This document shows positions 63,501 to 64,000 of a DNA stretch of 64,000 bases, one piece after another; position 1 is the stretch's first letter, and each line of letters begins with the position of its first letter. The translations under genes and the position numbers were made by a program. Under the pieces are notes generated by a model that saw nothing but the letters and a program-made list of their open reading frames with translations, made no database searches and was not told the DNA's origin. This DNA comes from Chthoniobacteraceae bacterium (GTDB taxonomy: Bacteria; Verrucomicrobiota; Verrucomicrobiia; Chthoniobacterales; Chthoniobacteraceae). Where the stretch lies: positions 1 to 64,000 of the forward strand of contig CANFTB010000002.1 of the NCBI GenBank assembly GCA_947449735.1, in the 5' to 3' direction.

Positions 63501-64000
63501 TCAGGGGCATCCGACAGGCTTTCTAACGTTGGCAAGATTACTGTTGCTGGTGGCGTATTGGATTTGGGGGCGCACTCGCAGACGACATCCGGAACCATTA
63601 CGATTGCAGGGGGTACGGTTCAAAACGGTACGCTTGAAAGCAGCGTTCTCGCGATCCGGGGCGAAAGCGGGTTAGTCACGGCTCAAGTTGTGGGTGTGAA
63701 CGGTCTCAGGAAGTTCACCGGCGGTACACTCACTCTGGCTGGGGCAAACACCTTCGCGGGTGGTGTTTCTTTGGAGGACGGGCTTCTCAATCTGCACAAC
63801 GGCGGCGGCGGCGCTTCGTCGGCTTTGGGAACGGGCACATTGACCATTGCTGGAGGGTCCCTTGGAAACGCTTCGAGTTCCGAGGTGATTATCTCCACGA
63901 ACAACGTCCAGCGCTGGTTGGGAGACTTCACTTTTGTGGGCCCATACAGCTTGGATCTGGGAACCGGCGACGTCACGATGGGTGCGGACCGCATTGTAAC
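42501..64000 (+). CDS. giant PATR-repeat surface protein with PA14 domain, 3' end outside window
   Basis: One open frame runs from ATG 42501 through the last base: 7,166 codons without a stop, still open. The leader is long: basic residues 1-60, hydrophobic core about 61-75 and a cleavage site near VFA-DA (81); an ATG at 42612 would shorten it to about 44 residues. A PA14 domain follows (about 150-290: GLTANYYAGSN, later YVISAYADDGMRVTLNGQQI). Everything else is beta-strand repeats of the autotransporter-associated kind, with signature phrases like LTLSGANTYSGGTTVSAGSL. Two module lengths dominate, 98 and 106 residues. A non-repeat block lies at about 4020-4300. Cys is nearly absent, Gly/Ser/Thr very high. 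Expected to be secreted as a beta-helix; the transport domain is not in the window. Confidence 0.9.
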   Translation, partial: MSTFKARGEGRNRRGRLSSCHVPTAFERGRCGHSAARMRRLPVPGADSRFVSRFASRFAELVTAVLLAALLSSLVPSNVFADATATGNNLLLTNHLSTGILQGSSDILSLNSTAATSYYTGGVLSLKGLNFVNTGSSITLSGSPGKYVAGLTANYYAGSNSGTAQGASFGTPVLTTNIPNLNYNWGAGQVITGYSDSVSAKFTGYLMPTYTGSYVISAYADDGMRVTLNGQQIITDWSAHGMTYFDSAALSLVADSLYSISVEYYEAGGGAGAKLYWSNVSETGGVRAVVPASAFVDMTAAGSLSLGSSGINMSASGGDVSIATDISLGATQSWNVETSRTLSVSGTVSGAGYGITKSGGGVLTLSGSNTYTGATSVSSGTLQIGAGGTTGSLSPSSSLTLSGGTLAFNRSDSLTQGVDFSETISGNGSLLKTGSGILALQTGNTFSGSLLLSSGQVNIVGANAATQVGENASVSLPANAVIVSAIYGSTAVANGTIDVTSKVQGYVNSGTLTFLASNGNFTDPCSGTVKTFKLSYIGDTTSSSNSAFGTARLVINGGALDNRTGSAVTMATNNAQSWNADFTFVGSSSLDLGTGAVTLGASPTVTISAGTLTVGGAISGSFGITKAGQGRLQLTGSSSYTGGATVSAGTLYLGGSGGTELGTTTGAGVLTLNGGSVNFGSYTTYSLGGLAGSAALALTNDSGVSLALTVGNSAGYSSTYSGVLSGAGSLTKGGSGTLTLSGASTHTGGTNVTGGSLLLSGGGNRLSTSGSITASGGVLDFGGYAQSASGTVTFSGGTVQNGALTATGTAFVAQSGSVSAVLAGTQGLVKSGTGTLTLRGANTYSGGTTVSAGSLLLGGGSDRLSITGWITAAGGVLNLGGYSQSTSGTVTLSGGTVQNGTLTATGTAFVVQGGSVSAVLAGTQALVKSGTGLVNLSGANTYTGGTTVSAGTLYLGGSGGSELGSPTTTAGSVTMNGGVLNFGSYTAYTFSALAGSGSLTLENANSTAVFLTLGNSAGLSSTFTGRLLGSGTLIKSGSGTATLDPGAGVTNSLGSLSVEGGSLTVASGVLNVSIANWTPTAVNGFYINGGQLNITGGSTSSSGYLTVDHDGTVVVSAGTLTNNAEFLNAYGSSGTLTVKGTGLLDLNALRLSQAALGTINLDGGTLQMNSITYQASAASLNFNSTTVKAKSSQSGFVPANSSATHSVLAGGAIFDSNGFDITVAANLVSGISNDGGLTKQGSGKLTLSGTNTFLGGTEVSAGTLYLGGTGASELGSPSTSGTLTLSGGTVNFGAYTAYKIGGLDGTGALTLSNNAGAALSLTVGNANGYSNTYGAVLSGSGALIKAGSGTFTLSAANTYTGGTTVTEGSLLLSGASNRLSGTGLITASGGVLDLGGFIQSTSGTVTFSGGTVQNGTLTATGTAFVAQSGSVSAVLAGTQALVKSGTGALTLSAANTYSGGTTVSGGSLLLSGGSNRLSSTGSITAAGGVLDLGGSLQSTSGTLTLSGGTVQNGTLTASGTAFVAQSGSVSAVLAGTQGLVKSGTGTLTLKGANTYSGGTTVSAGSLLLGGGSDRLSTTGSITAAGGVLDLGGYAQSTSGTLTLSGGTVQNGTLTATGTAFVAQSGSVSAVLAGTQALVKSGTGTLTLSGVNTYSGGTTVSAGSMMLGGGSDRLSLSGAITTTGGVLDLGGYAQSTSGTLMLSGGTVQNGTLTATGTAFVAQSGSVSAVLAGTQALVKSGTGTLTLSGVNTYSGGTTVSAGSLLLSGGIDRLSSTGSITAAGGVLDLGGYAQSTSGTLTLSGGTVQNGTLTATGTAFVAQSGSVSAVLGGTQALVKSGTGTLTLSGANTYSGGTTVSAGSLLLSGGSDRLWTTGSLTAAGGVLDLGGYLQSTSGTVTLSGGTVQNGTLTATGTAFVAQSGSVSAVLGGTQALVKSGTGSLTLSGVNTYSGGTTVNAGSLLLSGGSGRLSLGGAITSAGGVLDLGGYLQSTSGTVTLSGGTVQNGTLTATGTAFVAQSGSVSAVLAGTQALVKSGTGSLTLSGANTYSGGTTVSAGSLVLGGGSDRLSLSGTITANGGVFDLGGYAQSTSGTVTLSGGTVQNGTLTATGTAFVAQSGSVSAVLGGTQALVKSGTGTLTLSGANTYSGGTTVSAGSLLLGGGSNRLSSTGSIVAAGGVLDLGGSIQSTSGTVTLSGGTVQNGTLTASGTAFVAQSGSVSAVLGGTQALVKSGTGTLTLSGVNTYSGGTTVSAGSLLLDGGSNRLALAGAITSAGGVMDLGGYVQSTSGTVTLSGGTVQNGTLTATGTAFVAQSGSVSAVLAGTQALVKSGTGSLTLSGVNTYSGGTTVNAGSLLLTNGSDRLSLGGAITSAGGVLDLGGFGQSTSGTVTLSGGTIQNGTLTATGTAFVAQSGSVSAVLAGTQALVKSGTGSVTLSGVNTYSGGTTVSAGSLLLTGGSDRLALAGAITSAGGVLDLGGYVQSTSGTVTLSGGTVQNGTLTATGTAFVAQSGSVSAVLAGTQALVKSGTGTLSLSAANTYSGGTTVSGGSLLLGGGSDRLSITGWMTMTGGVLNLGGYGQSTSGTVTLSGGTVQNGTLTATGTAFVAQSGSVSAVLAGTQGLVKSGTGTLTLSGANTYSGGTTVSAGSLALGGASDRLSITGWLTTTGGVLDLGGYGQSTSGTVTLSGGTVQNGTLTVTGTAFVAESGSVSAVLAGTQGLVKSGTGTLTLRGANTYSSGTTVNAGSLLLGGGSDRLSSTGWITSNGGVLDLGGYVQSTSGTLTLSGGTVQNGTLTATGTAFVAQSGSVSAVLAGTQALVKSGTGTLTLSGANTYSGGTTVSEGSLLLGGGSNRLSTSGAITASGGFLDLGANTQSTGGTITLSGGTIQNGTLTASGTAFVAQSGTVSAVLGGTMALNKTTSGALTLRGSNTYSGGTNVSEGSLILSGGSNRLSTVGAITIDGGVVDLGGNSQSTSGTVTLSGGTVQNGTLTSSGTAFVAQSGSVSAVLAGTQGLNKTGNGTLTLSGANTYSGGTNVSAGSLLLSGGSNRLSNIGAITSSGGVLNLGGNGQSTSGTITFAGGTLQSGTLTALGSAFVAQSGTAEVVLAGTQGLTKTTSGLMWLSLANTYSGATTVSQGTLVLGLGGTTGSLNTASSVTLSAGASLMFNRSNTVTQGTDFASVVSGSGSVVQAGSGMLVLSGTNTYSGTTALLSGTLVINSANALGTSSLVIGDHAALDNTSSAAVLLSTVSPQTWNGSFTFIGTKDLNLGTGAVTLNADSSVTVSAGTLTVGGGIGGAFTLTKEGNGRLVLGAANTYSGTTTVSAGILNIQNSASLGSSAAGTTIGSGATLQLQGGILLAGEALSLSGSGMTGQTGALVNLSGSNELGGAITLAGAAVVGSDSGQLTLSGGITGAGRALTLSGASGGTVSGIIGTTTGSVTKSGAGTWVLSGANTYSGGTNLNAGTLIINSNSALGTGLFTIGDSTAFDNLSGSALSVSANNRQAWGGSFTFAGTKDVNLGSGDVALNADSKVTVAAGTLTVGGDISGFSSLTKAGSGLLILGGNNTYNGSTTVSAGTLQIGDGGASGGLSPLGALTNNATLRFKMSGLLVQGVGLASVIGGSGDLVQAGAGTLVLDGANTYTGSTLISSGTLQLGNGGSAGSLSPDSFITNNATLAFNRSDLVIEGTDFASTIAGTGGVSKFGVGTLVFGNANSYTGPTVIEAGVLQIGNGGTTGSLSAMSAITNNGILAFNRTNTVTQGTDFASAIGGSGAVEQLGSGTLVLNSANSYSGGTTLGAGRLYVSHASALGSGALTISGGSLDNTSGGALTLAANNPQNWNGDFTFMGSKSLDTGTGAVSLGGNRVVTVSAGSLRVGGVISGAYSLTKTGPGTLELGGTNLFSDKTLVTAGTLLLTNNRALQNSPFDSSGAGVLAFGSSVTAPVFGGLTGSGNVPLPSAVTSLTLNPSSGVVLSYSGVIAGSLSLVKSGAGGQVLFSQNNYTGTTTVTGGMLKLSEYGSIGSAAGLEVSDGARFVLATNSASPTTLTVGSLTLGATSTLGIRWGKTISSATVPTLNGTVRLNMTGAYSSLTEYTVLTAPSGLDTVGYGLLGVSDYSYTLRKAAGSVKITPTYVGGLTTAYWMGGVVDGERSTWTASSLTSVGTYDVVSGNSNWALNSTGTLSTTLIPGLGTDVFITNLASAGSLSAMTLGADMSVRGLTITATNPMTLSDNSGSSLFMAAGGVTVAASAGTVTFNNSITLAEGQTWRNDSANQLVMAGALDTGGTLLSFAGSGDIAIRGVVSGGGSITMAGSGNLLLTGLNTYTGSAAIQSGTLRIGNGGSGGGIASLSSILNNASLVFNQTDHYYAPMSMVISGSGSVTLQAGNLTLGGANTYSGGTNLNGGVLLLSGGSDRLGTTGALNLLGGTLDLGGYQQRTSGAILLAGASVQNGTLTSLGGAFDARSGVVSATLAGNVELRKTTSGIFTLSGENAYTGGTTVSAGTLILALGDDRLSSSGSITVTAGVLDLGGNSQSTSGQVSLTGGSIQNGVLSFGGSAFAMQTGWVSASLAGTAALNKTTAGILTLSGLNSYTGGTNLNGGTLMLSGGDNRLSPFGDLSLYSGVLDLGGGSQITDGTVTLAGATVRNGTINSNGSAFVGQSGSVSAVLSGTVGLVKSGAGVLTLSALNVYEGGTTINGGSLVLSGGDGRLPAVGGIAINVGGTLDLGGYRQSTSGLIRFLGGVLQNGTLTAVGTDFDGQSGVVNAVLGGSQGLVKSGSGTLRLSGLNVYTGGTTIAAGSLVLSGGSNRLSASGDITVTDGVLDLGGSSQTSSGVITFDGGVVQNGTLFSSGSDFVARSGLVTALLGGSQGFSKSGPGLITLSASNTYSGGTVVEEGSLLLSGGSNRLSISGALRVNGGVLDLGGYLQATSGTVTFSGGTVENGTVMATGVAYDGRSGVVSAVIAGTQQLVKTTAGDLVLRGSNVYTGGTTLSDGVLSLSGTGGSELGPQSTSGVLSINGGTLNFGAYTAYTIGALSGTGRLELANAASGAVVLSVGNSVNLSGSFSGVLSGSGSLVKESTGALTLSGESSYLGGTTVNAGSLILTGGDNRLSTSGSLRLNGGVLDLGGNTQSTAGVITFSGGTVRNGTLVATLSPFDARSGVVSAELGGAMALDKATNGVLALSGLNSYRGGTNVTAGSLLLVGGDNRLWIGGAITVSGGMMDLGGFSQSTSGTITLSGGAVQNGTLLATGAAFAGQSGSVSAVLGGAQGLIKTDAGILTLSGANNYTGGTTITDGLLVLNGGSNRLSLFGAITSSGGVLNLGNNSQSTSGIITLSGGVVQNGTLISTGVAIDARSGNVSAVLGGTQGLNKTTSGTLGLSGANAYSGGTDVMDGVLLLSSGNNRLSITGAITLSGGVLDLGGYTQETGGAVVLSSGTVQNGTLTSSGSAFDAQAGSISAVLAGTQAFNKTTTGTVTLSGANLYSGGTNVREGVLLLSGGSNRLSTTGAISALGGVLDLGGYSQETGGLISLVGGTVQNGTLIASGSAFDAQSGNVSAVLGGGRSLNKTTSGVLTLSGVNTYTGGTNISAGLLLLSGGSDRLSGAGAINAAGGVLDLGGYSQSTSGAVTFSGGTVQNGTLIASGGAFVGQSGNVSAVLGGTQALSKSGSGTLTLSGENTFTGGTNVNGGSLLLSGGSNRLSLAGAITASGGVLDLGGHGQSTSGAVILSGGTIQNGILTATGVDFDGRSGLVTAVLSGALSLNKTSTGTLTLSGVNTYTGGTNVIDGLLLLNGGDNRLSVTGSLTSLGGVLDLGGYSQTTSGTVSISGGTVQGGTLIATGGAIEGQSGSVSAVLAGTRGVRKTGTGVLTLSGANLYTGGTDLVAGTLVLGGSGASELGAVGSSGTLNLGGGVLNFGNYTAYTFGALTGAGSLVLANDSATPVAVTVGHALGLSSAYTGVLSGAGSLVKAGTGAFTLASPQAYTGGTTVTAGSLYLAAGDNTLSTVGSILSNGGVLDLGGNVQRTSGTISLSGGVVQNGTLIATGTAFVAQSGRVTAVLAGTQALVKTTAGELVLAASNAYTGGTTILAGTLTLAGAGGTELGSVADARLLTINGGSLNFGVYTGYTIGALAGSGGLLLENAGGAALTLTIGSSLNLSSAYAGVMSGSGAVIKEGAGALTLSAMQTYSGGTTLSGGSLLLSGGNNRLSSVGAIALNSGVLDLGGYTQMTSGAITFGGAVVQNGTLLAMGPEFILESGSLAATLSGAREAVKNTLGTVRLSGVNEYLGGTTVNAGTLSLVGTGGTELGAPANSGALTMNGGFIDFGAYTSYTVGALQGSGGLVLENGVGVGVALSVGNATNLSSAYGGVMTGLGSLIKTGAGDLTLSAVQAYTGGTTVNAGSLLLAVGHNRLATTGAITSNAGVLDLGGYRQETSGVVTFAGGTVQNGVLVATGTAFLGRSGTVSSVLSGAQGLVKQGPGALTLSAVNVYTGGTTVEAGSLLLSGGDNRLAQAGAITLTGGVLDLGGNAQVASGTITFAGGTLQNGTLTSAGGAFLGFSGNVDAVLAGSYGLSKVSAGLLTLSAVNLYAGETRVNEGTLLLAGGDDRLSSSSAISLIGGILDLGGNSQTSNATITIAGGTLANGTLVSSGTAFAAESGSVSAVLAGSQGLVKSGAGVIRLSASNVYAGGTSVNAGLLELFGGDDRLSTGGSLSINGGSLDLGGNRQTTSGLITFAGGEVRNGTLISSGTTFVGLSGRVSAVLSGTQGLVKSGAGSLLLSASNDYAGGTVVNEGSLVLSGGNDRLSIAGNIESNGGVFDLGGLTQNTSGVVTFAGGTVQNGTLVSVGTAFVGKSGWVSATLGGSHGLVKRTGGSLTLSGANTLSGGISLLEGRLNLNNGGNSTMSALGTGLLTLAGGSLDNTSGAPLTMATNNSQTWAGDFAFIGSNDLNLGAGVVSLVSSVSVDVLSGTLSVGGVIQGSGFGLSKRGSGTLELLGPSTYTGGTTVEDGLLLLSGASDRLSNVGKITVAGGVLDLGAHSQTTSGTITIAGGTVQNGTLESSVLAIRGESGLVTAQVVGVNGLRKFTGGTLTLAGANTFAGGVSLEDGLLNLHNGGGGASSALGTGTLTIAGGSLGNASSSEVIISTNNVQRWLGDFTFVGPYSLDLGTGDVTMGADRIV
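44369..44686 (+). repeat. 106-residue B module of the giant protein
   Basis: This is a 318-bp module, the first B-type. It reads ELGTTTGAGVLTLNGGSVNF and then a Tyr pattern SYTTYSLGGLAGSA before the recurring VLSGAGSLTKGGSG end. It directly precedes two A modules. Confidence 0.7.
44687..45274 (+). repeat. two tandem 294-bp A modules
   Basis: The phase point of the repeat (third base of the codon before the L-[VTI]-K triplet) is at 44687, 44981 and 45275, exactly 294 bases apart. The second unit carries an ITGW variant (SITGWITAAGG) that recurs in units near 50.2-50.8 kb. Confidence 0.8.
45275..45595 (+). repeat. B module, 321 bp variant
   Basis: It has the B-type features (ELGSPTTTAGSVTMNGGVLN, FGSYTAYTFSALAGSGSLTL) and is one codon longer than the others, owing to one extra residue after GSPTT. 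Confidence 0.65.
46208..46525 (+). repeat. 106-residue B module, start of main array
   Basis: 318 bases, B-type (ASELGSPSTSGTLTLSGGTV, then FGAYTAYKIGGLDGTGALTL). Exactly in phase with the array of A modules that begins at 46526. Confidence 0.7.
46526..51817 (+). repeat. main array: 18 tandem 294-bp A modules (98 residues each)
   Basis: The phase point of the repeat recurs at 46526, 46820, 47114 and so on to 51818, every 294 bases without exception (19 points, 18 complete units). Each unit codes for a phrase such as VKSGTGTLTLSGANTYSGG, TTVSAGSLLLGGGSDRLS, a variable hinge of about ten residues, GGVLDLGGYAQSTSGTLTLS, GGTVQNGTLTATGTAFVAQS and GSVSAVLAGTQAL. Two adjacent units compared by eye (47408 and 47702) are about 90% identical in DNA, much closer than in the second array. 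Most differences fall in the hinge around the (S/T)GxIT site. Confidence 0.92.
54560..55400 (+). other. non-repeat internal block in the giant protein
   Basis: Around codons 4020-4300 the regular repeats stop. The block holds an N-terminal-like strand stretch (GSLTLGATSTLGIRWGKTI), EYTVLTAPSGLDTVGYGLLG, then YWMGGVVDGERSTWTASS and GTYDVVSGNSNWALNSTGTL, an 'YWxGxxDGxxxTW..SNW' pattern. In the related repeat proteins I know, this kind of segment lies between repeat blocks or near the end of a passenger. It could mark a junction between two ancestral repeat proteins, which is inference. Confidence 0.6.
57377..57694 (+). repeat. B module between A modules
   Basis: 318 bases. GGSELGPQSTSGVLSINGGT, then NFGAYTAYTIGALSGTGRLE and LSVGNSVNLSGSFSGVLSGS. 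Typical B pattern. Confidence 0.65.
60047..60364 (+). repeat. B module between A modules
   Basis: 318 bases. GASELGAVGSSGTLNLGGGV, then NFGNYTAYTFGALTGAGSLV and VTVGHALGLSSAYTGVLSGA. Typical B pattern. Confidence 0.65.
60659..60976 (+). repeat. B module between A modules
   Basis: 318 bases. GGTELGSVADARLLTINGGS, then NFGVYTGYTIGALAGSGGLL and LTIGSSLNLSSAYAGVMSGS. Typical B pattern. Confidence 0.65.
61271..61588 (+). repeat. B module between A modules
   Basis: 318 bases. GGTELGAPANSGALTMNGGF, then DFGAYTSYTVGALQGSGGLV and LSVGNATNLSSAYGGVMTGL. Typical B pattern. Confidence 0.65.

Overview
This is a 64-kb, high-GC piece of a bacterial chromosome, most likely from the Verrucomicrobiota. Four things point there: a DUF1501 protein paired with a haem-bearing PSCyt1/DUF1549 protein, a complete dcw (division and cell wall) cluster that ends in a divergent ftsZ, a fused murC-murB gene, and an enormous surface protein built from autotransporter-associated beta-strand (PATR) repeats. 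Shine-Dalgarno sequences are weak or absent before most genes, and many dcw genes are coupled by ATGA-type overlaps. I saw no tRNA, rRNA, CRISPR, insertion sequence or phage gene.

Layout. 1-4.65 kb (minus strand): truncated PSCyt1/DUF1549 gene, DUF1501 gene, an acidic hypothetical, a secreted hypothetical and a probable host-attachment/eRF1-like protein. 4.96-8.76 kb: a secreted beta-sandwich-like protein, two hypotheticals and rlmN. 9.1-28.8 kb: the dcw cluster mraZ-rsmH-ftsL-ftsI-murE-murF-mraY-murD-(LysM gene)-ftsW-murG-murC/murB-ddl-ftsQ-ftsA-ftsZ, preceded by four 10-bp-phased GTGG boxes that look like an MraZ operator and closed by a strong hairpin. 29.1-42.3 kb: housekeeping and exported proteins (pdxH, nadA, thioredoxin-like, EIIA, argS, TIM-barrel isomerase-like, Nif3-like, toroid-like secreted protein, guaA, small lipoprotein, SGNH hydrolase, sulfatase). 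42.5-64 kb: one uninterrupted reading frame of more than 7,166 codons that leaves the window.

How the parts work together. The dcw cluster supplies almost the whole route from UDP-MurNAc to lipid II (murB, murC, murD, murE, murF, mraY, murG, ddl) together with the septal synthase pair FtsW/FtsI and the divisome parts FtsL, FtsQ, FtsA and FtsZ. Its unusual points are the MurC-MurB fusion, a long Pro/Ala/Lys-rich tail on FtsQ, an embedded LysM membrane protein, and an FtsZ whose T7 catalytic loop has lost the usual NxDxxD residues.

The giant gene encodes a long leader, a PA14 domain and modules of strictly fixed length. I counted 41 modules of 98 residues (one of these has 99) and 7 of 106 residues (one has 107). 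They include one uninterrupted array of 18 exact 294-bp units whose DNA is still very similar, with mosaic sharing between non-adjacent units. A different, non-repeat block sits in mid-protein. This gene and the FtsZ loop are the most interesting signals in the window.
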